Shown here: positions 9,646 through 18,046 of the stretch, in pieces
Layout of the letters: the number at the start of each line of letters is the position of its first letter
Position numbering within the stretch: position 1 is the stretch's first letter
Origin: Allostella vacuolata
GTDB taxonomy: Bacteria; Pseudomonadota; Alphaproteobacteria; ATCC43930; Allostellaceae
DNA length: 64,000 bases
Reading direction: 5' to 3'
Assembly: GCA_006739055.1 (NCBI GenBank)
Contig: AP019702.1
Span: 1,674,501-1,738,500 of the forward strand
Position numbers and translations under genes: made by a program
Notes under the pieces: generated by a model
Databases searched by the model: none
What the model saw: the letters and a program-made list of their open reading frames with translations, nothing else
Told to the model about the DNA's origin: nothing

Positions 9646-10146
9646 TCAGGCGGGCGGCCGGCAGCGCGGGCAGAGGCCGGTCACCTCGACCGTGCGGCTC
9701 TCGACCTGGAAGCCCAGGGCCGCCGCGCGCCGGTCGATCGCCCGGGCGATCTCGGGCTCGGTCAGCTCGGCCGCGGTGCCGCAGCTGGTGCAGATCAGGA
9801 ACTGGCCCTGGTGCGGTGCCTCCGGATGGTCGCAGCCGACGAAGGCGTTGAGCCGGGCGATGCGGTGCACCAGCCCCTGGTCCATGAGGAAATCGAGCGC
9901 GCGATAGACGGTCGGCGGCGCCGCACCGGTCCGCAGGCCGCGCAGGCGCTCCAGCAGGTCGTAGGCGCCGATCGGGCCGTGGCTCTGCCACACCAGCTCC
10001 AGCACCTGGCGGCGCAGGCCGGTCAGCCGCGCGCCGCGCAGCTGGCACAGCGCTTCCGCCCGCGCCAGCGCGGTCGCCACGCAATGGCCGTGGTCGTGGT
10101 GCGGGGCGGGAAACGGCGCCTCCGGACTGGTGGGGGTGGTCGTCAT
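9646..10146 (-). CDS. zur: Fur-family zinc uptake regulator Zur
   Basis: This 166-residue Fur-family repressor contains a winged-helix DNA-binding domain (ARLTGLRRQVLELVWQSHGP), the GAAPPTVYRALDFLMDQGLV recognition region and the metal site CDHPEAPHQGQF. It also has two structural CxxC pairs (CTSC and CPRC). With zinc bound it would repress znuA and its own operon. The N-terminus has an extra HHDHGHC stretch. It heads the leftward zur-znuC-znuB-GTPase operon and is divergent from znuA across a 66-base spacer that contains a Zur-box-like sequence. ZnuA-type neighbours favour Zur over Fur. Confidence 0.92.
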   Translation of the reverse strand: MTTTPTSPEAPFPAPHHDHGHCVATALARAEALCQLRGARLTGLRRQVLELVWQSHGPIGAYDLLERLRGLRTGAAPPTVYRALDFLMDQGLVHRIARLNAFVGCDHPEAPHQGQFLICTSCGTAAELTEPEIARAIDRRAAALGFQVESRTVEVTGLCPRCRPPA

Positions 10147-10149
10147 GGA

Positions 10150-10170
10150 TGAAACATTATAACATATGCG
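10150..10170. promoter_or_regulatory. Candidate Zur box between zur and znuA
   Basis: The AT-rich sequence tgaaacattataacatatgcg (10150-10170) is the only AT-rich island in this GC-rich spacer. It contains the ATTATAACAT core seen in alphaproteobacterial Zur sites (consensus around TGTTATAATATAACA). The dyad is imperfect. Its position in the divergent zur/znuA spacer fits simultaneous repression of both transcripts. Confidence 0.6.
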
Positions 10171-10212
10171 CCTGATCAGCCCACACCTTACGAGACTCCG
10201 AGAGGTTCTGGA

Positions 10213-11178
10213 ATGCCTGCACGCTCGCTTCCCCTCCGTACCCTGGGCCGTCTGGCCGGCATGGCTCTGCTGGCCGCCCTGGTCCCGCTGCCGGCCGCCG
10301 CCCTGGATGTGGTGGTGACGGTCAAGCCGATCCACTCCCTGGTCGCCGACGTGATGGCGGGGACGGGCGAGCCCGCCCTGCTGATGGCCGGGGCCGCCTC
10401 GCCCCACACCTATGCCTTGCGCCCGTCCGACGCCCGACGGCTGGAGGCGGCCGACCTGGTCGTCTGGGTCGGTCCGATGCTGGAAACGCCGCTCGCCAAG
10501 CCGATCGGCACGCTCGCCCGAGCCGGCCGGGCCATGGCGCTGGCGCGCACGGACGGCGTGCGGACGCTGGAGGGCCGCGAGGGCGGGCCCTGGGACGATG
10601 ACGGCCACGCCCATGGTCATTCCCACGGTCATGGGAAGGGCGCGGCCGCGGAGGAAGAGGTCGACGGCCATGTATGGCTCGACCCAGCCAACGCCCGGGC
10701 GATCGTCGCCGCGGTCGCGCAGCGCCTCGCGGCGCTGGACCCCGCCAATGCCGGCCGCTACCGGACCAACGCGGAACGGGCGGATGCCGCCCTGTCGGCG
10801 CTCGACCAGCAACTGGCCGCCCGGCTGGCGCCGGTCCGGGGCAAGCCGTTCCTCGTGTTCCATGACGCCTACCAGTACCTGGAGCAGCGCTACGGCCTCA
10901 ACGCGGTCGGCGCCATCGCCATCTCGCCGGAGCGCAAGCCGGGCGCGCGGCGCATCCAGGCGCTGCGCAAGCGCGTGGCCCAGTCGGGTGCCGCCTGCGT
11001 CTTCAGCGAGCCGCAGTTCGATCCCGGCCTGGCGGCGACGGTGACGGAAGGCACCAAGGCAAGGGTGGCCGTGCTCGATCCGCTCGGCGCGTCGCTGAAA
11101 GACGGTCCGGGGCTCTATCCGGCCCTGATGCGCGGCATGGCCGAGGCCCTGGCCGGTTGCTTGTCCTCCCCGTCCTGA
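10213..11178 (+). CDS. znuA: Zinc ABC transporter periplasmic binding protein ZnuA
   Basis: This 321-residue cluster A-I metal-binding protein starts with a signal peptide (cleavage near PAAALD, residue 30). Zinc ligands are visible as the His in ASPHTY (first), in VDGHVWLDP after the loop, in FHDAYQYLEQRYGL, and a C-terminal acidic ligand. Between the first two lies a His/Gly/Asp-rich loop (HAHGHSHGHG, around residue 135) characteristic of ZnuA rather than MntC. It captures periplasmic zinc for ZnuBC. The gene is alone in its transcript, divergent from zur, with a GAGAGG-like ribosome site upstream. Confidence 0.94.
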   Translation: MPARSLPLRTLGRLAGMALLAALVPLPAAALDVVVTVKPIHSLVADVMAGTGEPALLMAGAASPHTYALRPSDARRLEAADLVVWVGPMLETPLAKPIGTLARAGRAMALARTDGVRTLEGREGGPWDDDGHAHGHSHGHGKGAAAEEEVDGHVWLDPANARAIVAAVAQRLAALDPANAGRYRTNAERADAALSALDQQLAARLAPVRGKPFLVFHDAYQYLEQRYGLNAVGAIAISPERKPGARRIQALRKRVAQSGAACVFSEPQFDPGLAATVTEGTKARVAVLDPLGASLKDGPGLYPALMRGMAEALAGCLSSPS

Positions 11179-11199
11179 TACCCGCTTCCTGACTGGGGC

Positions 11200-11514
11200 T
11201 CAGTCGGCTGCCGCGGCGAGAGGGCCCAGCGCGCAGCCGCAGAGCGGGCAGGGTGTCCGCCGCAGCAGGGCGTCCAGGTCGGCCGGCGCCAGCCGCTCGG
11301 CCTCGGGCCGGGCGAGGTTGGCGGCGATCAGCTCCGCCTGCCGCGCGCGGTGATCGTCCGCCGCGGCGGTGCAGGCGGCCGCCAGGGCGCTCGCCGTATC
11401 GGCATCCATCGGCATGGCCCGGAAGGCGGCGGCCTCGCGCGGGCGTCCGAACAGCAGGGCGACGCCGCCGGCGGCGGCGGCCAGGAAGCGGCGGCGGGAG
11501 GCGGTATCGGTCAT
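11200..11514 (-). CDS. Small protein with twin-arginine signal, function unknown
   Basis: This encodes 104 residues beginning MTDTASRRRFLAAAAGGVAL, a clear twin-arginine (Tat) signal with an RRRFL motif. The mature part is about 70 residues, Ala-rich and helical, and ends in a TPCPLCGCALG segment with a CxxCxC-like arrangement. That could bind a metal or form a disulfide. I do not recognise a family. It sits convergent to znuA with only 21 bases between, and divergent from the DUF6134 gene. A folded, possibly metal-bearing, exported protein next to zinc genes is suggestive but unproven. Confidence 0.65.
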   Translation of the reverse strand: MTDTASRRRFLAAAAGGVALLFGRPREAAAFRAMPMDADTASALAAACTAAADDHRARQAELIAANLARPEAERLAPADLDALLRRTPCPLCGCALGPLAAAAD

Positions 11515-11652
11515 GGCACCGAAATCCTTGCTCCGGACACGGACCAGCGTCAACTGGGGGCCGTCATGCCGTTCGGCAAGCGCTGCCGGCATTCCCGGCG
11601 ATGATCCATCCGGCCTTCCGCCCGCGTAGGAACGGCACCGGAGGAACACTCG

Positions 11653-12309
11653 ATGGGATCTCGCCTGCTCTATCTCGCGGCCGCCGCCTTCGCCGGCATG
11701 GCCGGGCCTGCCGCCGCCGAGGTGGTCGACACCCGCTTCACCGTGCTGCGGGACGGGACGGCGATCGGCACGCACCGCATCCAGGTCGAGCGAACGGGCG
11801 ACGAGACCCGGGTCGCGGTCGACATCGACCTGCAGGTCAAGCTCGCCTTCGTCACCCTGTACCGCTACGTCCACCGCAACCGGGAGGTGTGGCGGGATGG
11901 GCGCCTCCTCTCGATCGACAGCCGGACCGACGATGACGGCAAGGCGGAGTTCGTGCGCGGCCGGGCCAGCGGCGGCGCCTTCGAGGTCCGGTCGACCGCC
12001 GGCGACTACACGGTCCCGGCGGACGTGGTGCCGACCAGCTACTGGCGCCGCTCGACGGTGGAACGAAGCCGCCTGCTGGACAGCCAGAAGGGGCGCCTGC
12101 TCGATGTGCGGATAGAACCGGCCGGCACGGAGGCCGGCGGCGCGGTGACCCGCTACCGGATGCGCGGCGATCTCGACCTCGACCTCTGGTACGACGACCG
12201 CGACCGGCTGCGGCGCATCGCGTTCGACTACAAGGGATCGCGCTTTGACTATGTGGAGGGGGGCTCGGGGGTGGAGGCGGGCCCGGGACGCCCGGTCGCC
12301 GTCCGTTGA
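11653..12309 (+). CDS. DUF6134-like exported protein
   Basis: This 218-residue protein has a Sec signal peptide ending at PAAAE (residue 23). The mature domain starts VDTRFTVLRDGTAIGTHRIQ and is beta-rich, with repeated basic/acidic strand patterns through LWYDDRDRLRRIAFDYKGSRF. This matches the DUF6134 family of periplasmic proteins of unknown function. The ATG follows GGAGGAAC. Its stop overlaps the TTG start of the SDR gene by four bases, and that gene overlaps the next, so the three are probably one transcript. Confidence 0.7.
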   Translation: MGSRLLYLAAAAFAGMAGPAAAEVVDTRFTVLRDGTAIGTHRIQVERTGDETRVAVDIDLQVKLAFVTLYRYVHRNREVWRDGRLLSIDSRTDDDGKAEFVRGRASGGAFEVRSTAGDYTVPADVVPTSYWRRSTVERSRLLDSQKGRLLDVRIEPAGTEAGGAVTRYRMRGDLDLDLWYDDRDRLRRIAFDYKGSRFDYVEGGSGVEAGPGRPVAVR

Positions 12310-13085
12310 CGGCGGCAGACGGCGAAGGATCGGGGCGGCTGGTCTGGATCACCGGTGCCAGTTCCGGCATCGGCGCCGCGCTGGCTCAGGCGATGGCGGC
12401 GGCCGGCTGGCGGGTCGCGGCCAGCGCGCGCGGCGCGGATGCCCTGGCCGGGCTGGCGGCGGCGGTGCCGGCGATCCGCCCCTATCCGCTGGACATCGCC
12501 GACGGCGCCGCGTGCGAGGCGGCGGTCGCCCGGATCGAGGCCGAGCTCGGGCCGATCGACGTCGCGGTGCTGAACGCCGGGACCCACCTGCCGATGGGGG
12601 CGGCCGACTTCGATGCCGAGCGCTTCGCCGCCCTGGTCGAGGTGAACCTGCTCGGCACCGCCCGCAGCCTGGCGCCGGTGATGCGGCGGATGATCGCCCG
12701 CGGCCGGGGGCGGATCGCCGTCGTCGCGTCGGTCGCCGGCTATTCCGGCCTGCCGACCGCCGCCGCCTACGGGGCGACCAAGGCGGCTCTCGTCAACATG
12801 GCCGAGGCGCTGCGGCCGGAACTGGCGGCGGCCGGGGTGACGCTGCAACTCGTCTCGCCGGGCTTCGTGCGCACCCCGCTCACCGATCGCAACCCGTTCC
12901 CCATGCCGTTCCTGATGCCGGTCGACGTCGCCGCCCGGCGCCTGCTGCGGGGCCTGGAGGGCGGCCGCTTCGAGATCGTCTTCCCGCGGCGCCTGGCCTG
13001 GGCGCTGAAGCTGCTGCGCATCCTGCCCTATCGGCTGTATTTTCCGCTCGTCCGCATGGCGACCGGGGTGGGGAGGCAGCGATGA
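12306..13085 (+). CDS. SDR-family oxidoreductase
   Basis: This 259-residue classical short-chain dehydrogenase has the cofactor loop TGASSGIGAALA (residues 17-28), NAG in VAVLNAGTH and an active-site serine in VVASVAGYSG. The YGATK motif supplies the catalytic Tyr and Lys. The C-terminus is basic and hydrophobic (about the last 40 residues), suggesting membrane association. It starts with a TTG that overlaps the preceding stop as TTGA, so translation is likely coupled. It is followed by an NTF2-like protein through an ATGA overlap. Related clusters carry this pair beside Cfa-like and DUF1365 genes, which here lie just downstream on the other strand. Confidence 0.88.
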   Translation: MTAADGEGSGRLVWITGASSGIGAALAQAMAAAGWRVAASARGADALAGLAAAVPAIRPYPLDIADGAACEAAVARIEAELGPIDVAVLNAGTHLPMGAADFDAERFAALVEVNLLGTARSLAPVMRRMIARGRGRIAVVASVAGYSGLPTAAAYGATKAALVNMAEALRPELAAAGVTLQLVSPGFVRTPLTDRNPFPMPFLMPVDVAARRLLRGLEGGRFEIVFPRRLAWALKLLRILPYRLYFPLVRMATGVGRQR

Positions 13086-13489
13086 TGGCCGCGGCACGGG
13101 CCTATGCCGGGTTCTTCGAGACGCTGACCCCGGCCGGCCTCGCCGGGCTGGACCGCTTCGTCGTCCCCGATGTGCGCTTCGTCGACCCGTTCAACGACGT
13201 GGTCGGGGTCGAGGGCATGCGGCGGGTGCTGGGCCGCATGTTCGTCGACCTGCCCGACGCCCGCTTTCGGGTGTCGGACGTGGCGGTCGGGCAGGCGGCC
13301 TATCTGCGCTGGAGCTTCGCCGGCGGCCGCTGGACGATCGAGGGAATGAGCGAGGTGCACCTTGCCGGGGATGGCCGCGCCAGCCTGCATGTCGACCATT
13401 GGGATGCCGCCGGCCAGCTCTATGCCCGGGTCCCGGTCCTGGGCTGGGTGTTGCGGGCGGTGCGCCGGCGGATCGGGACCTTTCCCTAG
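13082..13489 (+). CDS. NTF2-like / SnoaL-type small protein
   Basis: This 135-residue protein has the nuclear-transport-factor-2-like cone fold pattern: a first helix (ARAYAGFFETL), then VPDVRFVDPFNDVVG, a middle helix and beta strands with YLRWSFAGGRWTIEGMSEVHL and LHVDHWDAAGQLY. Members act as small isomerases, hydratases or binding proteins. The ATG overlaps the SDR stop (ATGA). Its TAG stop shares the tetramer CTAG (13486-13489) with the stop of the convergent glf gene. A role in fatty-acid or lipid modification with the SDR is inferred from context only. Confidence 0.8.
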   Translation: MMAAARAYAGFFETLTPAGLAGLDRFVVPDVRFVDPFNDVVGVEGMRRVLGRMFVDLPDARFRVSDVAVGQAAYLRWSFAGGRWTIEGMSEVHLAGDGRASLHVDHWDAAGQLYARVPVLGWVLRAVRRRIGTFP

Positions 13490-14610
13490 AAGGTGCGGAC
13501 AGCCCGGGCCGGCGCGCCGCACAACCGCCGGGCGATGTCGCCCGCGGTACGGATGGCCGCGGCCACCACCTGGTCCATGTTGTAGTAGCGGTATTCCGCC
13601 AGGCGGCCGACGAACGAGACGTTCTCCAGCCCGTCGGCCAGGTCGCGGTAGCGCCGGTAGAGCGCCTGGGTGGCGGGGTTCGGCACCGGGTAGAAGGGCG
13701 GGCCCTCGGCGCACGGATATTCCCGCATCAGCGTGGTGCCCGGGCATTGCTGCCCCGTCAAGTGCTTGGATTCGGTCACCCGCGTATAGGCGTGGGCGTT
13801 CGGGTGGTTGATCGTGCCGACCGGCTGGACCAGCGCCTGGTCGGGATGATGCTCGGTCTCGAACCGGACCGAGCGGTAGGGCAGGCGGCCGAAGCGATGG
13901 CCGAAATAGGCGTCGATCGGCCCGGTGAAGACGATGTGCCGCCAGCCCGACGCATCCCGGCCGGGATCGAAGTCGGCGCCGAGGGAAACCTGGATGCGCT
14001 CATGGTCGAGGATGCGGCCGAACATCGCCGCATAGCCGTCGGCCGGCATGGACTGGTGCCGGTCGCTGAAGAAGCGGTCGTCATCGTCGGTGCGCACCGG
14101 GATGCGGCCGGCCACCTGCGCGTCCAGCTCGGCCAGCTCGATGCCCCACTGCTTGCGGCTGTAGCCGCGGAATAGCAGGTCGCACAGCTCCTGGCCGATG
14201 GTCGACAGCAGCTGTTCCTCGCTGTTGGCCGGCCGGGCGATGGGCCGCCGCACCCGCTCCAGGTAGGCGGCGACGCCGGCGGAATCGAGATCGAAGCCGA
14301 ACAGGCGGTTGACGGTCGTGCGATTGATCGGGACCGGCACCAGCAGGCCGCACACGGACGACAGCGCCCGGTGCTCGTAGGGCCGCCAGCGGGTGAAGCG
14401 CGACAGCCACGCGAAGATCCGGTCGCTGTTGGTGTGGAAGATGTGCGGGCCGTAGCGATGGATGATCACGCCATGATCGTCGGGTTCGTCGAAGGCATTG
14501 CCGGCGACATGCTCCCTCCGGTCGACCACCTGTACCCGCCAGCCGGCGTCGGCCAGTTCGCGCGCGCACACCGCTCCGGCGAAGCCCGCCCCGACGACGA
14601 GGATGGTCAT
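13486..14610 (-). CDS. glf: UDP-galactopyranose mutase
   Basis: This 374-residue flavoprotein converts UDP-galactopyranose to UDP-galactofuranose. It has the N-terminal FAD loop VVGAGFAGAVCARELA, then HIAGNAFDE-like EHVAGNAFDE, the signature GVIIHRYGPHIFHTN, and GYSRKQWG with the conserved Arg. Later come the FTGPIDAYF and EYRYYNMDQVV motifs that place substrate-binding residues. The length matches bacterial Glf. It is separated by 200 bases from the next leftward gene upstream (DUF3833) and probably has its own promoter. It suggests galactofuranose in the lipopolysaccharide or capsule. Its position between lipid-modification genes is unusual. Confidence 0.93.
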   Translation of the reverse strand: MTILVVGAGFAGAVCARELADAGWRVQVVDRREHVAGNAFDEPDDHGVIIHRYGPHIFHTNSDRIFAWLSRFTRWRPYEHRALSSVCGLLVPVPINRTTVNRLFGFDLDSAGVAAYLERVRRPIARPANSEEQLLSTIGQELCDLLFRGYSRKQWGIELAELDAQVAGRIPVRTDDDDRFFSDRHQSMPADGYAAMFGRILDHERIQVSLGADFDPGRDASGWRHIVFTGPIDAYFGHRFGRLPYRSVRFETEHHPDQALVQPVGTINHPNAHAYTRVTESKHLTGQQCPGTTLMREYPCAEGPPFYPVPNPATQALYRRYRDLADGLENVSFVGRLAEYRYYNMDQVVAAAIRTAGDIARRLCGAPARAVRTF

Positions 14611-14810
14611 GCCGATATCCCGGCAATCGGCCGGGACCGCTCGTCGTAGAGCAGGCCGGGTTCGTGCTCGCGGCAGGCAGGCGGGGGAACACGCTTCGGT
14701 GCGGGGGGCGCATGGGTGGCCCGGTGCTTTTCCATGCCTCCGACTCGGCCAGGATGAGGTGCTGCGACAGATAGACCACCGATCGGGATCGGCCCAGGGC
14801 TATGCTGCGC

Positions 14811-15407
14811 TCATGCCGCCGACCGCTGCGGATGCGGGGCCGGCTGCCGCCCGGACTGTGTCTCCGATCGATGGCGGGATGCCGGCTCCTTGCTGAAGAA
14901 GATCAGCACTTCGCCGATGGTGATGCCGAACTTGCTGACCGTGGCGCGATTGATGAGCTTGCCGTCCGGCTGCAGGAACATCCAGTCGTCGAAGCGCACC
15001 CGCCAGCGATCCTCGCCGACCTTGAGGCGCAAGGTGTAGGCCCAGTTCAGGGCCGGTCCGTAGGCGGTGCCGACAGCGACCCCCTCGACGTCGTCGGCCA
15101 CGCCTTCGTAGCCATGCGCGCCCGTGCGGGTGATGCGCCAGACCCGGCGCTCCCGCTCGCCGTCGGCATAGCGGAAATCCTCGGTCAGGGTCAGCTGGCT
15201 TCCGTCCCAGACTCCATCGACGTCGACCGCGAACTGCCGCCTGACCGTGCCGAACCGGTCCTGGAAGATCCCCCAGGCGCGGGTCTGGCCCTGGAAGTAT
15301 TCCTCCAGGACGAAGCGGGGCTCCTGGCCGGCGAAGTCCTCAGGCTTCATGGGGCTGCACCCGGCCAGGAGCAGGAAAGGCAGCAGGACGAATGCCGGAA
15401 GGCGCAT
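14811..15407 (-). CDS. DUF3833 family lipoprotein
   Basis: This 198-residue protein has a lipoprotein signal (LLPFLLLAGC, lipobox cysteine at residue 17). The DUF3833 domain follows, recognisable by FAGQEPRFVLEEYFQGQTRAWG, WRITRTGAHGYEG and a terminal FGITIGEVLIFFSKE. Family function is undefined, but it recurs beside Cfa-like methyltransferase, DUF1365 and flavoprotein genes, as here. Its start lies 68 bases inside the 3' end of the MFS gene, so translation is coupled. The C-terminus is extended by a short polar tail. Confidence 0.85.
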   Translation of the reverse strand: MRLPAFVLLPFLLLAGCSPMKPEDFAGQEPRFVLEEYFQGQTRAWGIFQDRFGTVRRQFAVDVDGVWDGSQLTLTEDFRYADGERERRVWRITRTGAHGYEGVADDVEGVAVGTAYGPALNWAYTLRLKVGEDRWRVRFDDWMFLQPDGKLINRATVSKFGITIGEVLIFFSKEPASRHRSETQSGRQPAPHPQRSAA

Positions 15408-16749
15408 CTGGAGGCTCCGTGGTGGAGGCCGCGCCGGCCGCGATGCGGGCGCGGAGGTCCTGCTGCACGGCGCGGGTCAGCGGGAAGCGCCACATCAGGC
15501 CGATGGCGGCCAGCTTGAAGGGGATCGGCGCCAGGCCGTAGAGCAGGGCCAGGGCCGACAGGGCCGCGGCCGGCTGCTGCGGCACCGCGGCGGCAAAGCC
15601 GGCCAGTGCCAGAAGGGGGAAGGCGATCCCGACCGCCGCGGCCAGCGCCAGCTTGGTGGCCATGCCCCAGAGCGCGAAATAGAGGCCGGTGCGCTGCCCG
15701 CCGCCCCGGGCGGTGTCGAGGTCGACGACATCGGCCTGGATGGCGCCGGGCAGGGCGAGGTCGGCCCCCAGCGTCAGCCCGGTCGCGACGCAGACGAGGG
15801 CGAACAGGCCGGCATCGCCCGGCCCGAGCCAGGGCGCGGCCGCGAACACGGCTGAGGCGCCCAGCATGGCGATGCACCAGGCGCGGTGCTTGCCGAGCCG
15901 GCGGCTGGCCCACAGCCAGAACGGCACCCCGGCGATGCCCGCCAGGAAATAGGCCAGCAGCAGTGCGCCGGCGGCCTCCGGGGCGGCCAGCCGGTGGGTC
16001 ACGTAGAGGACGAACAGGGTGGCGGGCAGGCCGTTGGCGAGGCCGTTCAGCAGGTAGGCCGCGAGCAGCCGGCGGAACGGGCGGTTGCCGGCCAGCAGCC
16101 GGGCGGCCATGCGCGGCCCCGCCGCCCGGGCCGCGACGGGACGCGGCTCCGGGACCAGGGCGATGGCGGCGGCGACCGCCAGCGGCAGCAGGATCGCGAC
16201 CCCGATCGCCACGGCCTGCAGGATATCGGCCGGCTCGACCGGACGATCCAGGACCAGCGGCAAGGCCGCGGCCGGCAGCCCGGCGGCGGCAAGCGTGCCC
16301 GCGACCGTCGCCGCCTCGCGCCAGCCGGCGATGCGGGTGCGCTCGTGGTAGTCGCCGGACAGCTCCGCCCCCCATGCCTGGTAGGGCAGGCTGACCATCG
16401 TCCAGCCGAGATAGAGCAGGACGCTCCATGCCAGCAGGAAGGCCGGGCCGGCGCCGGCCGGTGGCTGGAAGAGCTGCCACGCCGCCAGCACCACCAGCGG
16501 CGTTCCGGCCGCCATCCAGACACGCCGGCGGCCGAGCCGGGCCGGGGTCCGGTCGCTGAGCCAGCCGATCAGCGGGTCGCTGGCGACGTCGGTCAGGCGG
16601 GCCGCCAGCAGGATCGTGCCGACCGTCGCCAGCCCCAGCCCCAGCTGGTCGCCATAGTGCGCCGGCAGGTGCACGAAGGCGGGCAGGGTCAGCGCCGCCA
16701 GCGGGAACGCCGGCAGGGCGTAGAGGGCGTGGGTGGCGGTCCGGCCCAT
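15340..16749 (-). CDS. MFS transporter of the GPH (MelB-like) type
   Basis: This 469-residue protein has about twelve hydrophobic segments. The segment LTDVASDPLIGWLSDRT near residue 52 is the glycoside-pentoside-hexuronide:cation symporter signature with its conserved aspartates. A second characteristic motif, LGWTMVSLPYQAWGAELS, follows. Substrate is unknown. In clusters with Cfa-like and DUF1365 genes such transporters may move lipid-derived compounds, but that is speculative. It starts 9 bases after the methyltransferase stop and overlaps the DUF3833 gene, so all belong to one operon. Confidence 0.87.
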   Translation of the reverse strand: MGRTATHALYALPAFPLAALTLPAFVHLPAHYGDQLGLGLATVGTILLAARLTDVASDPLIGWLSDRTPARLGRRRVWMAAGTPLVVLAAWQLFQPPAGAGPAFLLAWSVLLYLGWTMVSLPYQAWGAELSGDYHERTRIAGWREAATVAGTLAAAGLPAAALPLVLDRPVEPADILQAVAIGVAILLPLAVAAAIALVPEPRPVAARAAGPRMAARLLAGNRPFRRLLAAYLLNGLANGLPATLFVLYVTHRLAAPEAAGALLLAYFLAGIAGVPFWLWASRRLGKHRAWCIAMLGASAVFAAAPWLGPGDAGLFALVCVATGLTLGADLALPGAIQADVVDLDTARGGGQRTGLYFALWGMATKLALAAAVGIAFPLLALAGFAAAVPQQPAAALSALALLYGLAPIPFKLAAIGLMWRFPLTRAVQQDLRARIAAGAASTTEPPDAPSGIRPAAFPAPGRVQPHEA

Positions 16750-16758
16750 GGGCGTGGC

Positions 16759-18042
16759 TCAGGCGCGGGCGAGGCGGATCTGCCGCAGGTCGATGGTCCC
16801 TGCCTGGAAGCCGGCCCGGCAGTAGTCGAGATACATGTCCCACAGGCGGCGGAAGCGGTCGTCGAAGCCGCTGGCGGCGATCACGGGCCAGGCGGCATGG
16901 AACCGCGCCTTCCACAGGGCCAGGGTCTGGGCATAGTGCTGGCCGTAGCCGATGTCCGCCTCCTGGACGAGGCCGGCCCGGGCCGTCTCCCGCCGCAGGA
17001 CGGCGCGCGACGGCAGCATCCCGCCCGGGAAGACGTGGCGCTGGATGAAGTCGGCGCTGCGCCGGTAGGAAGCGAAGAGGCGCTCGTCGATGGTGATCGC
17101 CTGCAGCACCGCCACCCCGCCCGGTGCGAGCCGGTCGCGCAGCTGGCCGAAGAAGGTCGGCCAGTAGCGTTCGCCCACCGCCTCGATCATCTCCACCGAG
17201 ACGATCCGGTCGAAGATGCCGGTCACGTCGCGATAGTCGAGCAGGCGGATGTCGACCTGCCCAGCCGGGACCGGGTCGCCCGGGAGCCGCTCCTGCGGCG
17301 TCGGGCGGCCGGCGGTGGCATGGGCGAACTGCGCCGGAGAGACGGTGATGGCGGTGACGTGGCAGCCGTGCGCGGCTGCCATGTAGCGGGCGAACGCCCC
17401 CCAGCCGCAGCCGATCTCCAGCACCCGCATGCCGGGGCGGAGGTCGAGGAGGTCGGCCAGGCGGCGGAACTTCTCCTGCTGGGCTGCTGCCAGGTCCTGT
17501 CCCGGGACTGCGAACACGGCGCTGGAGTAGGTCATGGTCGGGTCGAGCCAGGCGGCATAGAAGGCGTTGCCGAGGTCGTAGTGGCGGCGGATGTTGCGCC
17601 GGCTGCCGGCCCGGGAGTTGGGGCGCAGGACGTGCAGGACGCGGCCGGCCATGCGGTACACGGGATTGCCGTCGAGCATCCGGCCGATCGCGGCCTCGTT
17701 CTCCAGGGCCAGGGTCATCAGGGCTGCCGGGTCCGGGCTGTCCCAGTCGCCGTCGACATAGCTCTCGGCGAACGCGGTGGCCCCGCCCAGGAGCAGGCGC
17801 CGGGCGAGGCGCGGATGCCGAACGTGCAGGATGGCCGAGCGCCCGGGCCGCTCTCCCGCGAGCGTGAAGTCGCGCCCGTCGGGCATGACGATCGTGACCC
17901 GGCCCTGGCGGATGCGCCGGGCCAGCGCCAGCAGCACGCGCAGGCCGCGCGGCAGCCCGCTTGTGTCCGCGGCGCGCGCATGCGGGCGGTCGGCCGCGGT
18001 CGACGAGGGCGAGGCGAGTTCGGCGTCTGCGGTCATGGGCAT
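16759..18042 (-). CDS. Cyclopropane-fatty-acid-synthase-like SAM methyltransferase
   Basis: This 427-residue CmaS/Cfa-family enzyme has an N-terminal lipid-binding domain, the RRHYDLGNAFYAAWLDPTMTYSSAVF signature near residue 150 (shortened here: HYDLGNAFYAAWLDPTMTYS), and the SAM site VLEIGCGWGAFARYMA. The catalytic-region motif SVEMIEAVGERYWPTFF and the carboxylate-binding DFIQRHVFPGG follow. It would methylate the double bond of phospholipid acyl chains, giving cyclopropane or methylated unsaturated/furan fatty acids. It follows DUF1365 by 4 bases. In Rhodobacter such an enzyme belongs to the singlet-oxygen regulon. Confidence 0.92.
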   Translation of the reverse strand: MPMTADAELASPSSTAADRPHARAADTSGLPRGLRVLLALARRIRQGRVTIVMPDGRDFTLAGERPGRSAILHVRHPRLARRLLLGGATAFAESYVDGDWDSPDPAALMTLALENEAAIGRMLDGNPVYRMAGRVLHVLRPNSRAGSRRNIRRHYDLGNAFYAAWLDPTMTYSSAVFAVPGQDLAAAQQEKFRRLADLLDLRPGMRVLEIGCGWGAFARYMAAAHGCHVTAITVSPAQFAHATAGRPTPQERLPGDPVPAGQVDIRLLDYRDVTGIFDRIVSVEMIEAVGERYWPTFFGQLRDRLAPGGVAVLQAITIDERLFASYRRSADFIQRHVFPGGMLPSRAVLRRETARAGLVQEADIGYGQHYAQTLALWKARFHAAWPVIAASGFDDRFRRLWDMYLDYCRAGFQAGTIDLRQIRLARA

Positions 18043-18046
18043 CCCA

